From contig CM056583.1 in the NCBI GenBank assembly GCA_029721435.1, forward strand, positions 46,963,120-47,027,119: 64,000 bases of DNA, given 5' to 3'. This DNA is from Gymnothorax reevesii. Its lineage: Eukaryota > Chordata > Actinopteri > Anguilliformes > Muraenidae. This document shows, in pieces, positions 23,083-34,318 of the stretch. Under the pieces are notes generated by a model. The model worked only from the letters and a program-made list of their open reading frames with translations, was not told the origin of the DNA and ran no database searches. Made by a program: the position numbers and the translations under genes. The number at the start of each line of letters is the position of its first letter. Position 1 is the first letter of the stretch.

Positions 23083-25527
23083 GCTAAAGCACATATTAGG
23101 CTGTAATTCACAGAGCAAATGCAGGCATGTTATTTAAGCGCTTAGGCTCGAATAAAAGTCGTAGATCACAGGACACCGCAACACCAAAGTCAAATTTTCC
23201 TGGGATGTGACAATAAGTCTACTAGGCTATGATGAAAATAAACGATGAGAAACTATAATGTAACGGATTTAAAACTCATACAATTAAACATTGTATGATG
23301 GAATCCGTTTACTTAATGAAATGTCATTTGCATAAACAATGTTTATCATCATAATGTGACCCAAATACCACAATAAAGATATAGAAAAATTATTTACAGA
23401 AGAGAAAAAAAAAGTACTTTAGTAATGTACTGAAGGGCCATTTAAAATAAATGATCACAAACAGACATTCAGGAGAAGTCATTTTTAAACATTTGAGAGT
23501 ACTTTAGCTGGTATGTGCACTCAATAGTTCTTATAACCATAGGCACTATACGAGACTATGACCCAGCAGAGGGGCAGCCTTCTTTCAGACTATGACTGGA
23601 ACTCAGTCTAAAATCACTTCAGCAAGCAACAGCTTAGGGACACCAAAGGAATTCATTATGCCAACTATATAGTTTCCTCTGTGTAAAAATAACAAGACGC
23701 CTCTCAGAGATTAGGGCTTTGAAGCAAAGGGCTAACACGTCCAGCACTCCATCAGAACAACCAGATTAATTGCCAGTCTCATTTAAAAAGGTAAAAAACA
23801 AAAAAATATAGGCAGAAGTTTTCAAATCAGTCTGTAAATGTTACAGTCGATATATATAGGTAACAGCTTGTGAGACTGGACCATGACTGACCCATTGCAC
23901 TGCAGTGGTTATTTACAATATGCAAACACAAATATAAGCACAGCTCATGTTACGTGCCTCTAATAATAATTTCAAATACTCTGAGGAGGGAAAATGTCAC
24001 TGTAGCTGACACTGTGGCAAGCCATTAAGGAAAAATTGTCAATAGAAATTGAATATAGCACAGAAAAACTTGCAGCGTCTGTCGTTTCAACATCAAAACT
24101 AGATCTAAAGGTCTTAGAAACGAATAGTATGGTATGGATCAAATGCCCGTGTATTTATTCTGTGCAGGTCTATTGATATCAAAGTGGAAAAATTAAAGCA
24201 AAACAAAAGTTAGTAATACAAGATAATGTGTTTATGATATAAAGTGTATAGCCTACTTTTTTCTTCAAAGCTTTATTTAAAAAATGTAGACCTACAAACA
24301 CACTGAAAACTTATGCATGTTTGATGCTGATCTGTCAAAAATGTTAAATTTCATTTCTGTGAAAGTAATGTTTTCATATCTGGTGATAGAAATGTCTACA
24401 ACACCTGGCCAAACACCAGACACTTTCAGCCAAAACTGCTATTCACTGAAACCATTCTTCTGACCATTAAGTTGAACAATCAATAAAAACTGACTGAACA
24501 TAAATGAAATATCAAGATATTTTGTTTGTTGGATCTAAAGAGAAATTTGTGTAAATTCCATGTATGGATAATAATAGGGGAAAAAATCAGATCACCAGAC
24601 AAACTGAAAATTACCAAGAAAATACAACAACAAAAAAATCCACCATTTCACCGACAGACAGACCTGATTCAGACAGTTCATCTGCAGATGGAGTCCACAC
24701 AGTAAATTATTTTGCATGGATTTTAAGGGCTGATATTTTTCAACACAAGCACACATTTGGGACATTAGCAATTTTGTCAGAAGCAAATTGTATTTATATA
24801 GCAAAATATGTTTTTGAGTAAAATGTAATTTTAATGTAATGAATAGCACCAACTAAATTTGCATATTCCTTCAACTTCAGGATTTGTGTTGATTAGTTTA
24901 GATGCAATTGGTCCATTTTTCAATTAAACTGGAAGTACATCATCATATGGAGAAAGGGCTAATCCAGCCTTCAAAGCCACCACTACAAATGCTCGCAAAA
25001 ATTAAATATTTAAGATGGGGAAAGCTAATAGCTAATAGAAAAGACACGGATATGATACCCTTCAAAAGCAGTAATGAATCATTATGGTGAGTGGAACGGA
25101 GATGCACTAGCTTATCATTAAGAGAGTAACTTACACAAGCCCAACTATTCCAGTCACAGGTGTACACATGATGAAAGTGGCAAATTTGATTTTGAGTACA
25201 TTTTCCTTCAACAAATTAAATAACTCCAATATGCATCACCTAGTAGAAATGTCTTTATAACAGGCTGAAAATTTTCTGGGTTTTTTTATTATTTTTTTTT
25301 TTGCAATTTCCCAGAAATCTTCATTTCTGCAACCAGGCCTGAATTTACAATTGGGCTAACCTGGGCTCAACCCTAAGGCCCCGCTCCACCAAGGGCCCTT
25401 TGAGACAGAGGTCCCATCCGGGGGACCGGGACTGACCGGACTGAACTTGGGTATTATCCGTCCTCTACAGAGAGGGGGCCCCACAAGGACCTTTTCAACG
25501 GGCATAGCATTAAGTGACATACTGCCT

Positions 25528-27790
25528 TAGGGCTCGAAATTGCGACCAAAATTAACACTGTGCGACCTTCGAATTAAAATAGTCGCACCTGTGCGACCGC
25601 TTTTCCCCCAATTAATCGCCTCTTTTTGGGTTCATTTGGGAGTCAGAAGGCATCCCAGCCGCTCGGGGCAGTCAGCGCATGAATGTACTGGACATACCGC
25701 AGCCGTGCGTACCAGTATAAGAATGGGGCAGACCCAGTGTGTTCCCACAAGCTGACAGTAATCACTTCGACCAATCAACGGGGAGGTTGACGTCCTAAAC
25801 CTCAGTACTGATTGTAGAATGTGTTATATTAGCCGTCAATCATTCCATTTCGTAGGACTGAGAGTTACTATTGTAGCTATGCACAAGATTTGGACGGAAA
25901 ATGAAACCATGATAAATGGAAGACTTCTTTTTTTTGGTACCATTAACGCTCAAAAAAAGTCGAGTCGGTATCAAAAGTTACTGAAACTGAGAATCGTGAC
26001 GGTAATTCAGATGAACAGGCGGCGAAATCAGTTGATTATTTTCGCAAAGAGTTGCATCGAAATTTTGAATGGATGAGGTTATAAGAAGGTGAAGTGCTCC
26101 GAGTTCATTGTAAAGATAATGGCCCGAATCTCACTGGTAACAGCGCATTATCTACTGAGTCCCAACACTTTAGACGTGGAAGTCCTTCCAAACATGGAGA
26201 AAGCCAAAACACAGAAAATACTTTGACAAATGCGCGCAAAAGAGTAGGTCCGGTGTTCTGTAAATAGTTGCAATTTATAAAAATATGCTGCCTTGCGGCT
26301 CTGCGCTTGCGCAGCCCTAAAATCTCCGTCCCGGTTTCTTCGCTCATATCTTCAGTATGCTATATGCAAAAATCATTAACAAATTTTTTTTTTTTTCGCA
26401 TGCGCGCGTCTTTAGAACAGTAAACGTTTATATATTTGCAAGTACACGCAACCTTTTCCTGAAAATGCAGAAATTAGATAACAATGGCGTGTGGCATACT
26501 ATACTGTAAAACAAACATATCCAACTCAAAGTCTGCTTATGTAATAATAAGCCAACAAATAGCAAAGTTACCGCTGTGGACTGATTCATATTGCAATTTT
26601 GAGGCGAAAAAAGGACTTTACGTCAGATCAGCATTTAACCCTAACTAATTGAAGATTTGATTCGGATCAGTGTGGAGGGTCCTCTGGACATATTTGATGC
26701 CTCACACTCAGTGAGGAGATGGATAGAAGGGCAGAGAGCAAGGAGACCCAATCTTAAATCCTGACCTCCAGATATGGCATAAAGCCAATGTTGTGGAAAC
26801 CTTAGTTAACCAATGAACTCAAGACTCCCATATTGTTGTCCCTTGCCGCAACGCGGAACGGGGGACTATGTATTCAGCAGCGTCCGTCCATACGTCCCAT
26901 TTCTTGTTAACGCGATACCTCATGAACCGTTGCACCTACAGTCTTCAAATTTGGTATCAGCTTACAATGGGCCATTACGCAGACACCAGTCAATATGGGT
27001 GACCTTCACCTTATTTTCAAGGTCACCGTGACTCTTTGACCACTTTTCCAACTCTTGTTAACGCAATATCTCATGAACTGTTGCACCTAAAGTCTTCACA
27101 TTTGGTATCAGCCTACATTGGGGCATTAAGCAGACACCAGTCGATATGTGTGACCTTGACCTAATTTTCAAGGTCACCACGACGCTTTGACAGCTTTTCC
27201 AACTCTTGTTAAAGCGTTATCTCATGAACCGTTGCACCTACAGTCTTCAAATTTGGGATCAGCCTACAATGGGGCATTACACAGACACCAGTTGATTATG
27301 GGTGACCTTGACCTTATTTTCAAGGTCACCATGACACTTTGGCCACTTTTCAAACTCTTGTTAATGCGATATCCCCTGAACCGTTGCACCTAGAATCTTC
27401 ACATTTGGTATCAGCCTACATTGGGGCATTACGCAGACACCAGTCGATATGGGTGACCTTGACCTTATTTTCAAGGTCACTACTTTGGCCACTTTTCAAA
27501 CTCTTGTTAATACATTGAAGTTTGTGAAATTTTCTGAAGCGGTATTTCATGAAGAAGCGAGGGACATGGCCACCTTCAGTGGCAAACGCTTGTTTAATTG
27601 TCATTTGTTGGAGAGAGCTGTATTGTTACTGTGGAGTGTTATACTGTAGTTTTTTTAAACATTAAAAATAAATATATATTGGTACTTCTTTGATTTCGGT
27701 GTGTGCGATCCTAAATTTTGGCTCGCGCTCCTAACTTTTTGAACTTGGGAGCGTAGCACTACCAAGCAAAAATGTTAATTTCGAGCCCTG
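25528..27790. mobile_element. hAT-like element with an internal tandem array
   Basis: The left end reads (T)AGGGCTCGAAATT and the right end, reversed, CAGGGCTCGAAATTAAC, a terminus I associate with fish hAT elements. Near both ends there are GTGCGACC/GTGTGCGATCC-type words. No 8-bp duplication is clear; only TGCCT is shared by the flanks. The left half (25.85-26.25 kb) has stop-broken frames that may be transposase remnants, but I could not name them. The right half contains a separate tandem repeat block (26840-27600). The element is inactive. Confidence 0.6.
26840..27600. repeat. About 150-bp tandem repeat, 4 copies
   Basis: Four tandem units run from about 26895 to 27500. Each contains GTTAACGCGATA..CATGAACC, GTTGCACCTA, TTTGGTATCAGCCTACA and TGACCTTGACCTTATTTTCA. 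The left flank (GCAACGCGGAACGGGGGACT, GTCCGTCCATACGTCCC) is typical of an interspersed fish repeat that carries variable numbers of these units. It looks inserted into the hAT-like element. Several short open frames here are copies of one another. Confidence 0.8.
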
Positions 27791-29186
27791 TGCCTACATG
27801 CATTGCCATTGATTCATTCATTGTTTCAAGTAGTAGAACTCCTAATAGGGCCCCCTCTTGCAGCAGTTTGTAAAGACGTGACTGATGGCACACAAACTTC
27901 AGATGAAAGGCATGAAGCGATGAATCGTGAAATACAAATAGCCGAAATGGAGGAATGTTAGCTAGCCAGTTAAAATAAATCTGCATGCGGCAGGTATCAT
28001 ATGAAGCAGAGGAGTATACTGGATGTGATCCATATATGACGGATAAAAGCTCATTTTCAAACTGCTTATATGATGAGAAAGTTAAAACATTGGAACTGCT
28101 GGTCTAAATGCATGAGCACTAGGCCAGATATCCCAACTAATCTAATATTGTAGGTTTCCATTGGTTGCTAGCTAAATCTCACTGTCACAACCCTCGCGTG
28201 AATCCCAAATGCATCTCTTTGCAATGCAGTCACATTCATGTCTGTTTGGCGTATGAGCGTTGTGACTGGTGTGCGTCTCGTGCGCGTCTCCCCAATCGGC
28301 TGAATCTTGTTTCTCACTTGTTTCCTAATAAGCGAGTCTTGAGCCTTGACGTGCATGTGCTTGTTGCTGGATTGTAAAGCCATATTCCCACTAAGATCTA
28401 AGTCATCTGCACGTTAAACTTCTTCGTCTTAATACAACCAGTACTTGAGTTGCAGCCAAGGTCTCTTGTAAATCTTTACTGTCATTAGTTAATTCGAGCA
28501 TGCTTCCAATACTCATCAGGGTTCAAGTTAGCTAAATTCATCCTGTTCATCAACTCAAATTTTTAAAAACAAGCTTCCAGTCCTAATCAGGTCCATTTTC
28601 AACAGCCGTAGACCAGGGGCATTTTTGTGATGTTCTATAGCAGCTGCTCTCAATGATTTACTCTATATAACCTTGACATTAGATCAGTGGTTGTGTCACA
28701 ACATGTTTTTCCTGGGTTTTAATCAATATCCACTCTCCATAAAGTTAGACATGGCACACTCTCTGCTGCATGACCACTTTCTCATTTTTTAGGCGTAGTG
28801 AGTTTTGTAAAACTGCTCTTAAGCACTGCCACTGCATAGTGCATTTTAGTGTTTACATGGTCCTCAAAGCACGCGTTACCTATGTATTTTGTGCACGATT
28901 CATGCACATTTGCATACACACACTGTGCTGAAATGCAATGGTCTAAAAAGGGTTAAAATGGCATTCCCTGCGGGTTGCTCACTTTTTACGTTGATATTAA
29001 AATTTAAGACATCAAAACTGTATCCTACACTTAAATGTTTGGGGCGTGGTGATTCTGCTGGAAATGGGCGTGGGCCCAACATGGGCGTGGTTACCTATCG
29101 TCCACAGTTTGAAACCCTTTTTCTCCTGGCAGAATAGGTGGCTCAAGGTACTTACCCATTATTATTGTTCAAGGATACTTCCTTAA
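27791..29186. other. No gene recognised
   Basis: I see no exon or paired termini in this interval. The MCTIHAHLHTH-type frame near 28889 and its antisense partner have no homology I can support. Confidence 0.5.
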
Positions 29187-29646
29187 CCCCTTTGCGCAGA
29201 ATACAAATAATGCCATTTTTTTGTTATGCATAAGCCTCAGTATTTGTGTTACAGAGAGTGTGAAAAACTATTCCAGAGAAGCAAGACATTTGGAAATTCA
29301 ATCACAGAATTATTTAGGAGTTACATTCACGGATGCTGGCATCTATATCTGCGAAAAGGGGTAAATGAAAAATAATAAATTCCATGGGCGCTCTACTCTT
29401 CTCAAGCTAGGGCCAAGTATCTTCGATGCACAATTCACATTTTTTTTGTAATCCATGTGGCACTAGTTTCAGGCAGAAACATGCCCACAAATGTTATTAG
29501 GAGAGATGGAACACCTTGGTCATGGTAGTGACCCTCTAACAATGAAAACCATGGGCCAACAGTTCTATTCAAAAATAAATGCCCTCAAACAGCTCGGGTT
29601 GTTAAACTACCCAAAAACGGGCGTGGCCCACGTGGCAGGGGAAGGG
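29187..29646. mobile_element. Possible piggyBac-type MITE
   Basis: TTAA occurs at both borders (29183-29186 and 29647-29650). The inner ends start CCCCTTTGCGCAG and, reversed, CCCTTCCCCTGCC. The terminal similarity beyond CCC(C)TT is weak, so this is a tentative call based mainly on the TTAA borders. Confidence 0.35.
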
Positions 29647-29841
29647 TTAATCGGAACAGACATAGGTGATTTTTTTATTCCAGACACAGAACTTCAAAAC
29701 TATGAAATAAAAACAAATTTGGAGCTTCCACCCCTGTGCTGATCTTAGAAAAATTGCCTCTTGATTCTGTACAGCATTGTATTAAATACGCGGAGAAGAA
29801 TGCAGTTTACTTACTTCTACATACAGTATGTATGCATGCAT

Positions 29842-29842
<1 letters not shown>

Positions 29843-29875
<33 letters not shown>

Positions 29876-29880
29876 AATAC

Positions 29881-29911
<31 letters not shown>
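29843..29911. repeat. (ATT)n followed by (TAA)n microsatellite
   Basis: About ten ATT triplets are followed by AAAATAC and about ten AAT/TAA triplets, so the two runs are inverted relative to each other and can pair. The Ile-rich peptide predicted here is an artefact. Confidence 0.9.
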
Positions 29912-30624
29912 GTCCACACACAATTATAACGATAATAAATATCAAAATCTTCTCTCAATGACCCGTTGCTAAACATTCAAAACTGTCTAGCAATTTCATG
30001 CAAAATAACTCCAAAACCATCCATAGAAGGAAATGCAATAAAGTGAAACTGGTTATTCTATTAACAGGGTACACTGCATCTGCTGCCTGCCCAGCGATCT
30101 GTCCAGAAGCAGCGTATAGGTTTGATTTGGCATAGCCTAAATCCACGAGCAGTACCCAATATTTGATAGACAGCCAATGAGCTTACCGGTATGTACAATT
30201 CTACATTCCCAGTAGAGATAGCTGCTCATTGTCCGCCCACTCTCTGTGTACAGAATGAAATATATAATGGTTGCAAATTCCGAACATGACATTCACATTT
30301 TTTTTCTTTTTTTTAGAAAATGGGCAGTTCACCAAGCTGATTAACTGGCCACTGTAACGTTATTCCCTTTACTTCATCACTAACCATCGCGATGGCTAAT
30401 AAAGCTGTCTAGGCACACGTTCATTTCCAAGCATTGAATTGAAAGCCAGCTGGTTAGCCGATTACCATTCAGAGCAAGGTGTCAGTTTCCGTTCGTCTGT
30501 TAAGAAAAAATAGCACACGTTACAGGATTATAGTAATACGGGTCAGTTAAGAGACAGCGGTGCAGCCAACACTCCACGAGCGTAAGACAATCAAAGAGTA
30601 AAATCAGCAAACTCTTTAACTTAC

Positions 30625-30990
30625 CTTTCTTTTATTCTTCATTCACACCCAGCCTTGGTAGTGCTAGCTGGTTAGCTAACACTGCTAGTCACTGCCCTCT
30701 GCCTGCTAGACTGCACTTCGGGGTGCCAGCAAGCTACCAAGTGTTGACAACAGTTTTCCCGCGATAAAAACAGCACAGAGCGATATATTATTTTTTAATC
30801 ATGTGATCCTCTGTCATTTACAAATCCATTAATAGTTAAAAACAATAATAAGTAACAAGCAGCTGTTGTGACAAGCCGGTAGCTCCCAGTTCTGCTCATA
30901 TGCGGCATCCCACTCGGTTGTTGCTATGAAAAACAGCACAGCCCATTACGCACTGCGCGTCCACACGCCTGAGGAAACGTCATGACGTCG
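30625..30990 (-). promoter_or_regulatory. Candidate herc1 non-coding exon 1 and promoter
   Basis: On the minus strand the sequence AGAAAG|GTAAGT (donor at 30624) is a near-perfect splice donor at the end of a region richer in CpG than its surroundings. Upstream (about 30975-30990) is GACGTCATGACG, containing overlapping CRE/ATF-like TGACG cores, with other CG-containing words over 30700-31030. The region has no long open frame. As the nearest candidate promoter upstream of the herc1 coding exon on the same strand, it could be the untranslated first exon, which would make intron 1 about 23 kb. This is inference: no transcript evidence exists here, and it could belong to another gene. Confidence 0.35.
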
Positions 30991-31343
30991 AGGCTGGCAA
31001 AGTTCGCAATCCCCTCGAGTTCGCTACCCTCTGCTACTGAACTTGCGTTCAGTCGTTAGACATCTGTAGTCATGGACAGCTCCGAGCTGAAGATTTAAGA
31101 GCATTAAGAGCGTTTATTAAAGGACAGCTGTTAAAAATAGCCCTGGCTGAGTAAATCAGACCTAGAGCCCTATCATTGCGATGAATGGTTAATTTAGTTT
31201 TGAAGTTTACCATAATAAATGATTGAAAATATAATTACGAAAATTAAAATGAAATCGAAGCTTTTTACATTCGATGCGACTCCATATAAGAATCTTAGGG
31301 CTTATGAATTCTAAGTTTTTCGATGAATAAAAATGTATGCGTA

Positions 31344-32460
31344 CCCTGCTGAAAAAAAATCAGAGAAACCATTGGGCATATTCTATTGGTTTCTAATGGT
31401 TCCTGGTGGTTTCTAATGGCTACTTATGTTGTCCAAATGGTTCGGTTTGTTTTTCAAATGAGATTCTATAATATCCAACATAAATCTACGGAACTTTAAC
31501 CGGTCCCTACTAATGGTTCCCACAGGAGTCTTAATGGTTCCCACAGGAGTCTAATGTTCCTACAGAAGTCATAATGGTTTCTGCAGGAATTTGTATACCA
31601 GCCTCATGGTCACGATACAGTGGTCTTGTGGTCACTACAAGGTGCAGTGGTCTCTAATGGTTCCCAATGTGATGGAGGAACACAGATTTTATTGCCTTCT
31701 CTGGCGATCACATCTGTGTGATTTCGAGTGTTTGTAGATTGCAGTGTTCAATTATTTAATCTAATACATTCCAAGATCACCTTTGGTCTTTTGCAATAAA
31801 ATTTGTGATTAAATCATATTTGGCCTTTTGTGATTAAATCATTGTTCATGACTCATCCACCCAAACGGAGGGAAAAGAACACAACCCGATGGTTTGATGG
31901 TTCATGTTCAAAATGTTATTAAAATAACAAACTGCAATGAGTTGTCATGCCCCATATGTCCTGTTCCCAATTCAGAGGGGAAAATATCCGAATACATACA
32001 CAATTACACATATGTATAGACTTGTCTCTGGTGCCCAGTGTTAGTAATCTGCTATAATTTCTGTTGCAGCAGTAGGTTTATTAGTATGTTTTTCTAATAG
32101 TTTTACATCCTAATGGGACCAGTTTTCTAATGGTTTTAGCTCCTAATGGGACCAGTAGCTTTCTAATGGTATTCCATTCTAATGGAACCAGTAGCTTTCT
32201 AAAGGTATTCCATTCTAATGGGACCAGTAGGTCTGTAATGGTATTACATTCTAATGGGACCAGTAATTCTCTAATGGTATTACATTCTAATGGGACCAGT
32301 AGGTTCCTAATGGTATTACATTCTAATGGGACCAGTAGGTTCCTAACGGTTTCTTCAAATGATTCCTAATGGGTTTCCAATTCCCATTAGATCATTAGAA
32401 ACCTAATGGTTCTCAATGGTTTTTTTTTCTAATGGTATTCTACTGGATTTTTCAGCAGGG
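31344..32460. mobile_element. TIR element packed with TAATGG-type repeats
   Basis: The left end CCCTGCTGAAAAAAAATC and the reverse complement of the right end (CCCTGCTGAAAAATCC) form inverted repeats, with TA at the left border (31342-31343). The CCCTGCTGAAAAA terminus is common in fish non-autonomous DNA elements. Inside are many copies of TTCTAATGGTTCC and, at 32110-32345, a 36-bp array built on TAATGGGACCAGTAG. The periodic peptide read across that array is an artefact of its period. Confidence 0.75.
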
Positions 32461-33270
32461 TTGTTATATCCGGTGTTCCGGGGATATTATGTTTTTGGTC
32501 CGACCGCCGCCGCCGCACTACGTGTTAACGCGATAACTTTAGTAATATTTCAATTAGAAATTTTGCATTTAGGTAAGTTAAGTATCATAAAGAAGAAGAA
32601 CTGATTCGATTTTGGACAATTTATAATTTCTAGATTGGCCACCAGGGGCCAAAAACTGATTTACATGTTAACGCAATAACTTCAGTAATATTTCAACGAC
32701 AAATTCCAAGTTTGGCATATAAGTAAGTATCATAAAGAGGAAGAACTGATTTGATTTTGGACAATTTACAATATCTATATTGGCCACCAGGGGCCAAAAA
32801 CTGCAAAAATCACTGTTTTTATCATATCTCTGGAAATATTTGTCCGATTGACCTCAAATCAAGCGCAAATGAAAGGTCATGACCTGAGGATGTGTCCAAC
32901 AATGACATTATACCTCTTTGGTTCAAAATTTGGACACAAGGTGGAGCTTTGTCACATAAAATTCACCATTTTTGCCATATCTTTGGAACTATTAGTCCAA
33001 TTGACATTAAACTATGTGCAACTGCAAGGTCATGACCTTTCAACGAGTCACATGATGACATCATATCTGTATGGTTCAATATTTTGCCACCGGGTGGCAC
33101 TTTCTGATGGGAAATTACCATTTTGGCTATACCTTCAGAAACATTTGTCCGATTGTCCTGAAATTAAGTTCAAATGAAAGTCTATTCAAGGTCTATTCAA
33201 GGATAGGGGAATTGGAGGATTGGGGGCGTTTGGGGATATACCCCCAGCCGTCGCCTCCAACGGCATAAGC
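32461..33270. repeat. Interspersed repeat with internal tandem units
   Basis: The block opens with CGACCGCCGCCGCCGC and GTTAACGCGATAAC. Two roughly 145-bp units follow (each with TATTGGCCACCAGGGGCC and AAGAACTGATTTGATTTTGG or a close variant). Then come three units built on TCCGATTGACCTCAAAT and AAGGTCATGACCT. It closes with GGGGATATACCCCCAGCC. The architecture (GC-rich head, GTTAACGCGATAA, tandem body) recalls the block at 26840-27600. Confidence 0.65.
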
Positions 33271-34129
33271 CTAGTTTTATCAGGCGTCACTCCTGAAGAA
33301 TTTCCATTTCCATGAATGCTACTCTTTTTCGCCTCATCAATGGAAACAGCATTTAAAGGGGACTGTGATGGAACTCGCCTTATCAGCCTACTGCCAATCT
33401 GGTCAGAGGAAATAATTTACACTGGGCAAATGATAATCTGGAATTACTGCTTCCCACCCACACAATCCTCTTGATAACCATGTATGATGTTTATACTTGT
33501 GAACATCTCAGACTTAGACTACTCATCGTCTGTTTGGGGAACTGTTCATTTGAAGATCATTTTCATATTGCTTTGGCATGTCTGTGGGCTGAGGCAAACC
33601 GAGCCAGCAGCATAGCCTCTTCTAAATTGAAGATTACAATATGCATAATTTAAAAGGGCCTTTTTGAAAACATTAGAAATCTTGGAGGCTTTGTGTGTAC
33701 CACACATGCACAGTAATTCAAAACCTTTAAGTGGATATAGCTGGAGAGCCTGTCTTGTCAAGCTGACCAATGAACTCCTCTGACAATGCCTTCCATTATG
33801 ACCAGTGTGATGATTATTGTCTCCTTCCCCAGCAAGGCAGGGCCAACCATCATTTGCTTCAAGTGGATTAGAAGAGATTAACATGCTTTCCCAGATCATG
33901 AATGATCCAGTTTGTCTGGCATTGTTTTTAGTTTGTTTGTTGGTTTGTTTGTTTTGAGCAGTATTGCAAAGCCACAGTTTTGCTTTTAAGAACTGCTGCA
34001 ATCTGCCTCCTTTGTATGAAATCATGGATCTACTGTTTGATGTGTTGGTCTTCAGCGATGGCACCATGAATTTGTGTAAAATGGCTTAAAAGAGAGATTA
34101 AAAAGAAATTTGCAGTATATATGAGAAAA
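33271..34129. other. No gene recognised
   Basis: This is non-coding sequence left of the retrotransposon. A 173-residue minus-strand open frame (33546-34067) has no domain I recognise, no splice context and ordinary base composition. I regard it as a chance frame. Confidence 0.5.
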
Positions 34130-34318
34130 GAAATGGAGCGTCAGTGTTAGTTCAGACAGGCACGGAAGTCAGTCTTTGCTCCACCCCTTGTCCAATCGCA
34201 TTGGACTTCAGCGTCGCGTACCTAATTGAGCGTCTTTTTAAATAAGCCGGTGCTCCATCTCAACTAGCCAAGCTCTACCATTCCCACAAAGACCCATTAC
34301 AGATCTACACAAACATCC
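34130..34318 (+). repeat. Split direct repeat A1
   Basis: This is a 189-bp copy of repeat A at the left end of the retrotransposon. It appears identical by eye to A2 (38443-38631). It contains TTTTTAAATAAGCCGG, a possible TATA-like promoter element, about 120 bp from its start. Confidence 0.92.

Larger units (their letters stand above)
16640..25527. other. Long non-coding stretch, presumed herc1 intron 1
   Basis: I found no exon with recognisable homology in this roughly 8.9-kb interval. The items seen are two hairpins (19038-19107 and 20459-20525), a C-run at 19450-19462, a T-run at about 20006-20027 and a (TA)n tract at 23027-23075. The short open frames have no matching families and no good splice context. 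From 25334 to 25500 a GC-richer patch looks like part of an unidentified repeat. Confidence 0.5.

Noticed and set aside
22905..23137. Ile-Tyr repeat peptides on both strands
   Set aside because: They come from the (TA)n microsatellite.
26813..27649. Several short similar open frames as a small gene family
   Set aside because: They are copies of the 150-bp tandem repeat unit.
32130..32369. 79-residue frame with SNGTSRFLMV repeats
   Set aside because: It is a translation of a 36-bp tandem array inside a transposon.
33546..34067. 173-residue minus-strand open frame
   Set aside because: No recognisable domain, no splice signals in register, no family resemblance; treated as chance.
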